Below, one piece after another: positions 28,464 to 37,035 of a stretch of DNA of 41,584 nucleotides. The stretch is from positions 1 to 41,584 of the forward strand of contig PKDD01000003.1 of assembly GCA_002862465.1 (NCBI GenBank). Reading direction: 5' to 3'. Each line of letters starts with the position of its first letter. Position 1 is the stretch's first letter. This DNA is from Haliea sp. Its GTDB lineage: Bacteria > Pseudomonadota > Gammaproteobacteria > Pseudomonadales > Halieaceae. The translations under genes were made by a program, and so were the position numbers. The notes under the pieces were generated by a model, which saw only the letters and a program-made list of their open reading frames with translations, had not been told where the DNA came from and did not search any database.

Positions 28464-30491
28464 TCACTCGGGTGGCGTATACCAGATCGGAGAGCTCCAC
28501 GCGCGCTCTTGAATAACTTTTTGGTGTTCTGGCGCACAGCAGTTCTCCATTCCTTCGGGAATACTTTGTGGATTGTCGCAGCGCACGCCGGCATTGGCAC
28601 AGATGCGTTGACTCCAGCGACAGCTGGGGTTTTCTAGCACACGGGTATAATAAAAAGCTGGCGCTTCAGGATTAAAGTCATTGTCCTGCCACACATTGCA
28701 GAGTTGACTGTGTCCACTTCCTGTCGGTTCGCAGGTATTAATATTGACAGTGGCAGTGTTATCACTCCCCGCAACGCCGATTACTTTTTCATGCAGTTCT
28801 CCATCCTCATGCCAACCCTTAATCAGCTGAATGCGCTGCAATGGGCTGCCCGGATATTCAGGCGTGCCATTGTCCATACTGGCTGAGACTATGAATCGGG
28901 GAGAGGTGTCAGCGGAAGCGACGGCTGGTAGGTCCCCACCCATAGGCACGCCACCGGCATAACCCTGTGTGACCATGTCATCCAACGCACAGAGGTTTTC
29001 TGGATAATTCCACCCGCCAAAGAAACGTAATATGGGTCGTGTGCCGCTGGTGGCATATGCCTCACGCCGCTGCATGGCTGCAAATAATGCATCGCGGCTG
29101 TTTTCTTCGGCATACAATACGGCAAGGCCTCCAGGGCCATATTCAAGCTCATCGGGGAGTCCAACCGGGACGCCATCTCGGGCGCCCATGCCAGCGCCGC
29201 CATGGCCTGGATGATTTTTCTCCATGGTAAGTCCCGGCGCGGCGATATGTGTATCAGTACTTGAGATCAGACCAAATTTAAAGCCATTGACCCCCAACTC
29301 ATCCTGCTGTTGTAGACCTTTTTTTAAGGCATAGCGCATGAAATTAGTCTCAGAGGGTGGCGTTGTAACTGGAATTATGTCCTCACCGAGCACGGGACTC
29401 AGAAACTCCAGCATAGCGAACCGAGTGTGGCCGGTATTTTTGCCGCCAAAGCTGTCATAGCCCATCTTTTCGAAATTGCAGTACTCGTCTTCCGACCAGA
29501 CTGGTAGGCGGCTGTCACACTCCGAAGATCCCTTGTGCTGCATCACTTCAAAAAGAGTATTCCAGCGCGCCCTGCGGGCTGCTTCCTGAGCGGTCACTGG
29601 GTCTGCTGGAATGTCGGCGTTGGTAATGCGAGCAGTTTCAAACATCAGTCCCGCCGAGATATTTGAATTGTGCGGTATTACTACGGCGTCACAGCCGGGC
29701 TTTCCTAAAATACATTCTTCATCTAAATAATCCCACAGCTGTACCTGCGACGGCGTCTCTATCCAACTCATGGCTCGATTGGGGACGTGTTCGTTGCGAA
29801 AAACGACATTATGATGGAGGTTCTGCCCGGTGCCGCCACTAGCTGTCCACTCATAGCCTACAAAGCTGGTAAAGCTGCAATCGCTGCTTCGATCATAGGC
29901 ATCCTCGGTATCCCTTTGGATGTCCTGCCAGGTGTTGGCGGCCTGCGCAAAGCAAATATCGTTGTCGTCGCCACATAGACCCCAGCGCGTCTTGTAGGCC
30001 ATTCCCAGTGTGGCGAAGGTTAAAAAGGAAAGTCTGGGCACGTGTCTATGTGCTATGCATACGGGGTGCCAGTATCCGGGCAGGCCCTCTGTCGAGCACA
30101 TGCGCATTTCACCCATGAATTCCGAGTGATCGGTGACAGCGGTGAAATCCAGAGGGCGATCTAGCTGAATAGTGCGTGTAGGTTCGCCATTCTCATCATA
30201 GGGTTGAATACCCAGTGGGTAACCTTGCGCAAACCGGTAAGCGTCAGCCGGTGTATTGCGTGTGTCTTGGCTACTCGCATCAAAAGACCACGCCGTGTGG
30301 ACGTGCATATCGCCAAAATGCGGTCGACGCTCAACGGCGTAACTAGCACACGGTTCGCGCTCTTCTGTTCGAGAGAACGGAGGAGGCACGGTGCTAATTT
30401 CTGCGACTTCGATTGGACTTGGTATTGCTGCCAGAGTGGGTGTTGCAAGGCTTAGGATTGCAGCAAGCCGCAGAGTTCGATGTAGCTCCAT
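28464..30491 (-). CDS. Secreted DUF3604 protein, likely PHP-type metallohydrolase (copy 1)
   Basis: A 675-residue DUF3604 protein with a Sec signal peptide (cut near residue 21-22). Ordered metal-ligand motifs suggest a PHP/amidohydrolase-like site: HFGDMHVHTAWSFDA (His63, His65), DFTAVTDHSEF, FVGYEWT, VVIPHNSNIS, HKGSSE and ISSTDTHIAAPG. The conserved tail is YYTRVLENPSC ... AWSSPIW. It also has many Cys in the periplasmic part, possibly in disulfides. The family has no established function; hydrolysis of an ester bond is inference. The ATG at 30491 has AGGAG upstream. It lies 62 bp downstream of the hydrolase gene, and its product shares every motif with copy 2 (38527). Confidence 0.9.
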   Translation of the reverse strand: MELHRTLRLAAILSLATPTLAAIPSPIEVAEISTVPPPFSRTEEREPCASYAVERRPHFGDMHVHTAWSFDASSQDTRNTPADAYRFAQGYPLGIQPYDENGEPTRTIQLDRPLDFTAVTDHSEFMGEMRMCSTEGLPGYWHPVCIAHRHVPRLSFLTFATLGMAYKTRWGLCGDDNDICFAQAANTWQDIQRDTEDAYDRSSDCSFTSFVGYEWTASGGTGQNLHHNVVFRNEHVPNRAMSWIETPSQVQLWDYLDEECILGKPGCDAVVIPHNSNISAGLMFETARITNADIPADPVTAQEAARRARWNTLFEVMQHKGSSECDSRLPVWSEDEYCNFEKMGYDSFGGKNTGHTRFAMLEFLSPVLGEDIIPVTTPPSETNFMRYALKKGLQQQDELGVNGFKFGLISSTDTHIAAPGLTMEKNHPGHGGAGMGARDGVPVGLPDELEYGPGGLAVLYAEENSRDALFAAMQRREAYATSGTRPILRFFGGWNYPENLCALDDMVTQGYAGGVPMGGDLPAVASADTSPRFIVSASMDNGTPEYPGSPLQRIQLIKGWHEDGELHEKVIGVAGSDNTATVNINTCEPTGSGHSQLCNVWQDNDFNPEAPAFYYTRVLENPSCRWSQRICANAGVRCDNPQSIPEGMENCCAPEHQKVIQERAWSSPIWYTPPE

Positions 30492-30553
30492 TTATGCAGG
30501 CTCCTAGTAGTTTTGGTGAAAAATAATTTTCTGCACTGTATCCAAATGCACAG

Positions 30554-31732
30554 TCATACGTCCGTCAAGCCTTGTGTCCGTAACCATGAGGTGCAGGCGT
30601 GTTCTGCTTGGCGGAGCTGTTCACGTTGGCCGATGTAATAATGGGTGGCGCCAGCGATTTCAACGTAGACCTTGTTGTCATTAGCAACCGCCTCAAACAA
30701 CCTTTTTGCGTGGCTTGGTGTGCAGGCATCATCGGCAGCGTTATTGATGATGAGTGTCGGCAGATTCATGTTAGCGGCATCAGTAATGCCATTAGCATTG
30801 GATTCATCATAACTCCATTGAGACAGCCAACTGCGCAATGTAGTGAATCGCGCTAGACCGATTGGACTGTTGTTCACGACTTTTGGATCACCCAGAAAAC
30901 AGGTGTTAGGCTTACGCCCGTTCGGGTCGATCGTATTGTCTAGCCACACGGGTGCGGCCATTGTGCCGTGAACGATAAACGCAAATTCTTCATTCGGTTT
31001 GTCCTGTGCTCGTAACGCGGCCAACTTTATCTTAACCCAGGCCGTGATGCGTTGGTTGCGTGCAATTTGGGCAGCCTGATAACGCTTTTGAAATTCATCA
31101 CTGTAAGGAGGCTGATTGCGGTTTTCCGGATTATATAGGTCGAGCTCAGGGTCTCGGATGTTGGGATTAGACTCATCCAGAATAGAGGCGTCCATCCATT
31201 CGGTCAATGTTAGTGCGCGGCTGACGTGAGCGGCTAGCAGCATTATGCCGTCGGCAGGAATCAAGTTCGCTTCCTGTAAATTCGGGGGATCACCCGCAGG
31301 AGTGCACGTCACCGTGGCGTGCTCGGCTTGGCGCTGATAAAATAACGCCAGTGAGCCGCCGCCACTCCAGCCACCAAGAATCACTTTATCGTAGCCCAGT
31401 CGTTCCTTTGCATCCCTGATGCATTCGCTCATATCCAGTACGACTTTCTCCATGATGAGTGCGGTATCGTTATTGGGGTAGCGGCTTTGACAATAAATAA
31501 TATGGTGCCCTGCTTTGGCAAGCGCCATCGGCAGGGGTAGATACTCGCCGCCGCCAACCGGATGCATAAAAATGATAACGGTTTTTGATTGCGACGCCGT
31601 TGGTCGCATAAGGTGTGAACGCAGCACAACATGATCAACGCCCCCGTAGACATCCTTAAAACCTGTGGGCTTTTCGTTGAAAAGCAGTAGATAAGGTGTC
31701 CTATCGATACCCTTGTCAGCATCTACAAACAT
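30554..31732 (-). CDS. Cytoplasmic alpha/beta hydrolase
   Basis: A 392-residue alpha/beta hydrolase without a signal peptide. The oxyanion-hole region is FMHPVGGGEYLPLP (near residue 55), and the nucleophile elbow is GGWSGGGS (Ser123). The acid is probably in NNAADDACTPSHAK and the His in IAGATHYYIGQ. A long helical lid (YNPENRNQPPYSDEFQKRYQAAQIARNQRITAWVK) lies between. It likely cleaves an ester, lactone or C-C bond of a pathway intermediate; the substrate is unknown. It overlaps the VOC gene stop by one base (TAATG), so both are translated from one message. The ribosome site is inside the VOC gene. Confidence 0.88.
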   Translation of the reverse strand: MFVDADKGIDRTPYLLLFNEKPTGFKDVYGGVDHVVLRSHLMRPTASQSKTVIIFMHPVGGGEYLPLPMALAKAGHHIIYCQSRYPNNDTALIMEKVVLDMSECIRDAKERLGYDKVILGGWSGGGSLALFYQRQAEHATVTCTPAGDPPNLQEANLIPADGIMLLAAHVSRALTLTEWMDASILDESNPNIRDPELDLYNPENRNQPPYSDEFQKRYQAAQIARNQRITAWVKIKLAALRAQDKPNEEFAFIVHGTMAAPVWLDNTIDPNGRKPNTCFLGDPKVVNNSPIGLARFTTLRSWLSQWSYDESNANGITDAANMNLPTLIINNAADDACTPSHAKRLFEAVANDNKVYVEIAGATHYYIGQREQLRQAEHACTSWLRTQGLTDV

Positions 31733-32370
31733 TAGGTTTTCTTTGATCGTGGTTGTTGCGTATGGATGTTTGACGCGACTAATCCGCTGCAGCGCGAATC
31801 AATCGCATCAGCGCCAAAGATTTCAATTTTCTGCGCTCGTGTGCGCGCGCTCCACTCGATAATTTGCTGCTGCGCATTGCTTCTTTCTTCTAGTAGTACT
31901 GCATCGTGCTTACTAGTTTTGTGCGTAATCTCTAAAGCGTAGCCGTTCGGATCGAAGAAGTAGACGGATTCAACAAAATCGTGGTCGATAGGGCCAAATA
32001 TGAAATCTCCTGCCGCACTGATTTTGTCTTTCCATGCAAGCATGGAATCAGCACTGTCGGTTTCAAATGCGATATGAATATCAAAACTGTCCTTTAGCTC
32101 AAAGTGGTCTGGTTTAGCGTTGCCGGGTTCGTCAAAAAATGCAATATAATTACCGTCCTCAAGCTCTAAAAAAAGATGCAAGAACGGACGTTTTTTTTCT
32201 GTACCTGGCGAGTTTTCGAGCGACAATGCCGCCGCTAGTGTGAGTCCAAGGATATCTTCATAGAACCAGCGCGTTTGTTCGGCATCGCGGCAGCGCAACG
32301 CTAGATGGTGAATACCCCCCAGTGGTCTAAGCGCAGCGGTCTTGTTAATTAGCGTTGAGGATTTTTGCAT
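31732..32370 (-). CDS. VOC-superfamily protein (glyoxalase/extradiol dioxygenase-like)
   Basis: A 212-residue vicinal-oxygen-chelate protein built from two beta-alpha-beta-beta-beta units. Candidate metal ligands are His in GGIHHLALRC (residues 21-22), Glu/Asp in NYIAFFDE, His99 in FDIHIAFE and Glu in GYALEITH. This His/Glu pattern resembles lyase- or dioxygenase-type VOC enzymes. The first 17 residues and the final ~45 (from HDAVLLEERSNAQQQ) extend beyond the usual fold and are rich in charged residues. It is the first gene of the hydrolase/DUF3604/pqi run, divergent from sulfatase 1, with an operator candidate in the shared spacer. Function in a ring-cleavage or aldehyde step is inference. 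Confidence 0.87.
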   Translation of the reverse strand: MQKSSTLINKTAALRPLGGIHHLALRCRDAEQTRWFYEDILGLTLAAALSLENSPGTEKKRPFLHLFLELEDGNYIAFFDEPGNAKPDHFELKDSFDIHIAFETDSADSMLAWKDKISAAGDFIFGPIDHDFVESVYFFDPNGYALEITHKTSKHDAVLLEERSNAQQQIIEWSARTRAQKIEIFGADAIDSRCSGLVASNIHTQQPRSKKT

Positions 32371-32478
32371 TCGTCTAGTCTTCTTTAATTATATTTCTGA
32401 CTAAAGGCTAATGGTAGCAGCGCAGGCGCTGAAAAGCACTCACGGCTAAGGGCACAATATCTTGTCCTGCTATGACGG

Positions 32479-32494
32479 ACTAAACTTGTTTAGT
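32479..32494. promoter_or_regulatory. Palindromic operator candidate (ACTAAAC-TT-GTTTAGT)
   Basis: A perfect 7-bp inverted repeat with a 2-nt centre, located 109 bp before the VOC start and 215 bp before the sulfatase 1 start. Its size and symmetry suit a TetR-type or similar dimeric regulator that could control both directions. No regulator is encoded in the window. Confidence 0.5.
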
Positions 32495-32553
32495 ATGATG
32501 TCTATTCAGCAGCAGCCAGTTGGCTACTTCGAAGGAATGATAGGATCAGTGCC

Positions 32554-32685
32554 ATGGTAGTCTATGACATGGGGTTCTCAAAAGCTTATATTCATGGTGC
32601 CTATAGACGAACGGGACGGCAGACTTTGACCACGCCTGTCACTGCCAAACAGATTCTCTTTGTGGATGAAGCTGGGGATCACTAA
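32554..32685 (+). CDS. Possible 43-residue peptide upstream of sulfatase 1
   Basis: ATG GTA GTC TAT to TAA gives MVVYDMGFSKAYIHGAYRRT, then GRQTLTTPVTAKQILFVDEA and GDH. It stops 23 bp before the sulfatase 1 ATG on the same strand. The ribosome site (TAGGATCAGTGCC) is weak and there is no recognised family. It could be a leader peptide, a gene remnant or chance. Confidence 0.2.
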   Translation: MVVYDMGFSKAYIHGAYRRTGRQTLTTPVTAKQILFVDEAGDH

Positions 32686-32708
32686 GCAAAAATAATGGGG
32701 ACGTGACT

Positions 32709-34283
32709 ATGTTTAAGTTCAACGGCAACCAAACAGGCCTGCTGATTGCGGCAATGTTATCGCTGATTTTTAGTACGGGTGCAGTTGCCCTTGGGCGGCC
32801 AAATATTGTGTTCATTTTCTCAGACGACCACGCCATTGGTGCCGTCAGTGCCTATGGTGACAGCATAGTGCAGACTCCGAATATTGACCGTATTGCAGCG
32901 GGCGGCATCCGTTTTGATCGCGCGTATGTCGGGAATGCGATCTGCGGTCCCAGTCGAGCAACGTTACTCACCGGTCTGCATAGTCATGCGAACGGATTCT
33001 ACAGTAATGAATGGTCTGCTCCCTTTGACGGCGAGCAGCAAACCCTATCTAGTCTGTTGCAGGAAGCAGGTTATCAAACTGCTGTCATCGGTAAATGGCA
33101 CTTGTACAGTGATCCAGTGGGCTTTGATTATTGGGAGGTCATCGACAATGTGTTCGAGCAGGGCACTTATTATAATCCATCCTTTAGAGGCCCGAATGGT
33201 GTCGTAGAGACGACAGGTTATGTCGCGGACTTAGTGACGGATAAGACGCTTGCTTGGCTGGAACAGGCAAAAGAGGAAGATAGGCCGTTTTTTCTGCTAT
33301 ACAACCATAAGACTCCTCACCGCGATTGGCTGCCGGGTCCACAGGAACTGCGCGAATGGGATGAGGGCTATAGAGTCAAGGAGCCGGAATCTCTGTTCCG
33401 AAATGTGGATGAATTCAACGAGGCCCGACGACAATCTCGTATGCGAATAGCCGATTATATGACTGATCAAGATGTCAAATTGAGTATGGGTAATACGCTG
33501 ACACCGGAGCAAGAGGCGCTATGGAAGAGTGCATTTGCAGAGGGCAATCGACAGTATCGAGCATTAGATTTGACAGTACAGGATGACGTGCGTTGGAAGT
33601 ATCAGCGTTATGCGAAAACTTATGCGGCCTCAGTGAAAAGCATGGACCGGCAGATTGGTCGGCTGCTGGATTACCTAGAGGCCAATAGCTTAATGGAGGA
33701 CACTATCGTCCTCTACAGTTCAGACCAAGGGTTTTTCCTCGGTGAAAATGGCTGGTTCGACAAGCGCTGGATGGACGAGGTGTCTTCTCAGGTGCCGCTA
33801 TTGATAGAGTGGCGTGGGCATATCAAGCCAGGTACAGCGTCGGATGCTCTGGTACAGAATATCGATTTTGCGCCCACGCTTCTTGCCGCTGCCGGCGTAA
33901 AACCCAAAAAACCGATGCATGGGGTAAGCCTGTTGCCGCTGTTTGAGGAAGAGGCTGCACCTTGGAGCAGAGATTTATACTATCACTTTTATGAAAACCC
34001 AGGCTTTCACGGGGTCGCGCGTCACTACGGGGTGCGCACCGAGCGCTATAAACTGGTTTATTACTACCAGAATGATGAGTGGGAATTGTTTGATTTGGTG
34101 ACTGATCCACAAGATCAGGTGAATCTATATGGCAAGCAGGGGTATGCCGCTCTCACCGACGACCTGCGGCAGCGCTTGCAAGCTTTGCGTGTTGAATATC
34201 GCGTGCCGGACACAGACCCCGAGGTGCCGTGGTATCACGGGCCGTTGATAAGGGGAATCGAAAAGTTGATGATGTGGTTATGA
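32709..34283 (+). CDS. Secreted type I sulfatase (sulfatase 1)
   Basis: A formylglycine-dependent sulfatase of 524 residues with a signal peptide (through VALG near residue 29). Key residues are the metal pair Asp39-Asp40 (FIFSDDHAIG), Cys79 in CGPSRATLLTG (converted to formylglycine by a maturase), GKWHL, HKTPHRDW and the second metal site YSSDQGFFLGENGW with FDKRWMDEVSSQVPLLIEW. The C-terminal WELFDLVTDPQDQVNLYG matches S1 sulfatases. It hydrolyses sulfate esters in the periplasm; substrate unknown (choline-, aryl- or carbohydrate sulfates are all possible). ATG at 32709 is preferred: GGGGA lies 7 bases upstream, whereas the GTG at 32703 is less well placed. Convergent with the TonB receptor gene, 35 bp apart. 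Confidence 0.95.
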   Translation: MFKFNGNQTGLLIAAMLSLIFSTGAVALGRPNIVFIFSDDHAIGAVSAYGDSIVQTPNIDRIAAGGIRFDRAYVGNAICGPSRATLLTGLHSHANGFYSNEWSAPFDGEQQTLSSLLQEAGYQTAVIGKWHLYSDPVGFDYWEVIDNVFEQGTYYNPSFRGPNGVVETTGYVADLVTDKTLAWLEQAKEEDRPFFLLYNHKTPHRDWLPGPQELREWDEGYRVKEPESLFRNVDEFNEARRQSRMRIADYMTDQDVKLSMGNTLTPEQEALWKSAFAEGNRQYRALDLTVQDDVRWKYQRYAKTYAASVKSMDRQIGRLLDYLEANSLMEDTIVLYSSDQGFFLGENGWFDKRWMDEVSSQVPLLIEWRGHIKPGTASDALVQNIDFAPTLLAAAGVKPKKPMHGVSLLPLFEEEAAPWSRDLYYHFYENPGFHGVARHYGVRTERYKLVYYYQNDEWELFDLVTDPQDQVNLYGKQGYAALTDDLRQRLQALRVEYRVPDTDPEVPWYHGPLIRGIEKLMMWL

Positions 34284-34318
34284 GTTCTACCCCATGACGA
34301 CGAAACTTGATCGATCCG

Positions 34319-36658
34319 CTACCATCGATAACGCGCTTCAATACCGAAAGTTCTCTCAGCGTAACGTGGCACCTGATGACCATAGCCATTTGGTGTGAAG
34401 TTGCTGGGCAAAGCGGTAATATTGTTTAAAAACCACTCGTTGAAGACATTCTTGGTGAATAGAGTCACCGTATAATGGTCAGAATGATCTAATGCAGCCA
34501 AGGATAGGTCGAGAACCCCGAAGCTGTCTTGGGTCTCATAAATATCCTGGCTAATGGAAAACTGAACTTTGTCCTGAAAGCGGTAATTTCCGTTTATTTC
34601 AAGGTCAAAAGGCATGGATGATAATGGGACTAAATAACTCGCGGCCATTGTAAACTTCCATTCTGGCGTAGCCGGTAAGACGCCACCACGTAAATCCTGT
34701 GTTGCCGGTTGATCGCCACAGGTGGTTTGGTTGTTATATCCAACCCCCCGAAAGGACTGGCCAAATGAGCAGCCTGCGCCGTCAAATTTTTTGATCTGGG
34801 CGTCCACATAGGCCGCGCCCCCGGACAATGTCAGATTTTCCATGGGCAGAGCGGTGAAGTCTATCTCAACACCCTTGGTCTCTACTTGGCCGACGTTTGC
34901 AAGGATAAAACTGAATGTACCATCAGGAAATCCATCGTCGTTGTCATCAACTGAATTGCCGTTCTCGTCTAGATTAGGCGTAAATTCCGAGGCGGTAGCT
35001 TGAAAGTCATCGAAAGTGGTATGGAATATAGCCACGTTCATTATGAGACGATTTTCAAACCAAGTGGACTTGAGACCAAGTTCAAACGCCTTACTCGTTT
35101 CAGGGTCGACCGGATCAGTATTTGCCGGTGTAGAACCGAAGCCAACATTGAAGGCAGGCCCTTTATAGCCCTGCGAATAGCTAGCGTATGTCATTGCGTC
35201 ATCAGTGGCGTTCCATTCCAACGCGATTTTACCGGTCCACTCACTTTCATTGGTATCCCGCTCGAAGTAGGGCTGGGAATTGGCTCCCAATGTGGCGCCA
35301 ACGCGTTCAAAATTAAACTTAAGATCATCGTGCGTCCAGCGCAAGCCAGTGACCAGTCGCCAGCGTTCACTGAGGCGCGTGACGGCTTCACCGAAGGCAG
35401 CATAGTTAAGTGATTTAACCGAGAAATCAGCTATTGCTTCGGTTCGATCGGTACCGCTGAGATCGAAGGATCGGTCAAATTTACGGTCAACGGTCTGATC
35501 GAAATAATACAGGCCCGCTACATAGGATATAAGTTGATCGGCGGGGGAGGTCAGGCGCAGTTCTTGCGAGAACTGATCTTGCTTAGATTTTCCGCCTTGG
35601 ATGAATCCCAATACATCCACTGGCAGTTGGTCATTGTCGCCGCGCGCGTTTTGCGACCACTCTCGGTAAGCACTGATGGAGGTAAGAGTATGAGAGCCTA
35701 GGTCCCAATTTACCTCTAACGAGTGTCCAGAGGCATTTATGTCTCTTGTAAGATCGCCATTAAGATTTACCTTTTTGTTCTTATCGCTAGGCACTACGGG
35801 GGCCAGTTGATCTAAAATCTCATCAACCCGCTCCTGATTATTCGGTGGTTGCGCAGGGTAGGGATCTAAGGACTGTAAAGCAATGTTACAACAGGTGGAG
35901 TTTCTATCGCTGTAGTCGCTGATCCATTTGAATTGTAATTGTTCTGTGGCATTCCACAGCAATTTCCCTCGCAGACCCCAGTCATCGGAATCGTTGACTT
36001 TTTTACCGTCATAGACGTTTTCAAGCCAGCCCTCGTCGCGGTTGTAGTAACCGGTTAAGCGGCCCGCAAGGTTGTCTGTGAGGCCATCTGAAACCGTAAA
36101 ACTGGACCGGTACTCGTTATCTTCAGTGGCATAACCGCGCACTACGGCTTCAAATTCTTCTGTTGGATCTCGCGTAATGAATTGCACAACGCCCGCAGAT
36201 GCATTTTTACCAAATAGCGTACCCTGGGGACCGCGCAAGACTTCTACCCGCTGCATGTCCACCAACTGGGTGAATGCCATTCCCGTTTGACCCATGACCA
36301 CACCATCCAACATCGTTGAAATGCTAGGTTCGATTGCCGAACTGAAAGACACCGTGCCTATACCGCGAATACTGAAAGAGGTTTGTCTGGGGTTGGCACC
36401 TTTGTTGAGGTTCAATGAGGGTACCAACTGAATCAAGTCTTCGGAACTGCCTATCAGCGCATTAGTGAGATCTTTGCCGGACAACGCCGTAACAGCAATG
36501 GGAACGTCTTGTAAGTTTGATGAGCGTTTAGTGGCGGTGACGATAACTTCTTCGAGTTGCAGTTTCTGGTTGTCTTGCGCCCTTGCGCCTAGATGCATGA
36601 TAGATGAGAGAGCGGCCACGACCAATGAAGCTATTGTTGTCGATTTTTTGATGTTCAT
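34319..36658 (-). CDS. TonB-dependent outer-membrane receptor
   Basis: A 779-residue outer-membrane transporter. Signal peptide MNIKKSTTIASLVVAALSSIM..., then a TonB box (LEEVIVTATKR), a plug domain (DVPIAVTALSGKDL, PRQTSFSIRGIGTVSF, MQRVEVLRGPQGTLFGKNASAGVVQFITRDP) and a 22-strand-type barrel ending in Tyr-Arg-Trp as the typical C-terminal aromatic signature. There is no N-terminal signalling domain, so it is a simple importer rather than a FecA-type sensor. In this class, common in marine bacteria, substrates include sugars, aromatics and steroids. It lies between the sulfatases, so the likely cargo is the sulfated substrate. GGAGA precedes the ATG. Confidence 0.95.
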   Translation of the reverse strand: MNIKKSTTIASLVVAALSSIMHLGARAQDNQKLQLEEVIVTATKRSSNLQDVPIAVTALSGKDLTNALIGSSEDLIQLVPSLNLNKGANPRQTSFSIRGIGTVSFSSAIEPSISTMLDGVVMGQTGMAFTQLVDMQRVEVLRGPQGTLFGKNASAGVVQFITRDPTEEFEAVVRGYATEDNEYRSSFTVSDGLTDNLAGRLTGYYNRDEGWLENVYDGKKVNDSDDWGLRGKLLWNATEQLQFKWISDYSDRNSTCCNIALQSLDPYPAQPPNNQERVDEILDQLAPVVPSDKNKKVNLNGDLTRDINASGHSLEVNWDLGSHTLTSISAYREWSQNARGDNDQLPVDVLGFIQGGKSKQDQFSQELRLTSPADQLISYVAGLYYFDQTVDRKFDRSFDLSGTDRTEAIADFSVKSLNYAAFGEAVTRLSERWRLVTGLRWTHDDLKFNFERVGATLGANSQPYFERDTNESEWTGKIALEWNATDDAMTYASYSQGYKGPAFNVGFGSTPANTDPVDPETSKAFELGLKSTWFENRLIMNVAIFHTTFDDFQATASEFTPNLDENGNSVDDNDDGFPDGTFSFILANVGQVETKGVEIDFTALPMENLTLSGGAAYVDAQIKKFDGAGCSFGQSFRGVGYNNQTTCGDQPATQDLRGGVLPATPEWKFTMAASYLVPLSSMPFDLEINGNYRFQDKVQFSISQDIYETQDSFGVLDLSLAALDHSDHYTVTLFTKNVFNEWFLNNITALPSNFTPNGYGHQVPRYAERTFGIEARYRW

Positions 36659-37035
36659 TGTCGGCTTCTCCAGAGATTACTTTTTGTTGATATTTTAGAC
36701 TAGGATAAGCTAATTATTGAAGTCCTTGAATCTTAAAATTCATTAACATATCCAACGTTTTCCCGAGATATATAATGTTGTCTACACTTCTGATATAACA
36801 TCGAGCGTAAATTGAGTTTTTGAGCATCTATGGTCAAAAGTATGGTTTTTAAATTAAGCTTACATAATACTCCAAGCGCCTATCAAATTTGTCATCATGT
36901 CGGCCGTCAACATTTGTGTTGGATACCAGAGCGGCTTAGTGCTCCGCGCATCTGCCTTCTGGAACAAGTGAATCAAATCATGCAGCGGTTTGCAATTGCG
37001 CTGAATCCATACTGCGGTAAAGATGGCGCAGAGTC
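36659..37035. other. Divergent spacer between TonB receptor and sulfatase 2
   Basis: A 377-bp AT-rich stretch that must carry both promoters. I see no strong dyad. A 69-codon frame (36830-37039) on the plus strand reads up to the sulfatase 2 start with a GTGA overlap, but the protein is Cys/His-scattered, has no clear ribosome site and looks non-coding. Confidence 0.45.

Larger units (their letters stand above)
32371..32708. other. Divergent spacer between VOC gene and sulfatase 1
   Basis: These 338 bp must hold promoters for both transcription units. They contain the palindrome at 32479-32494 and a 43-codon open frame at 32554-32685, each listed separately. No tRNA or obvious riboswitch is seen. 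Confidence 0.5.
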
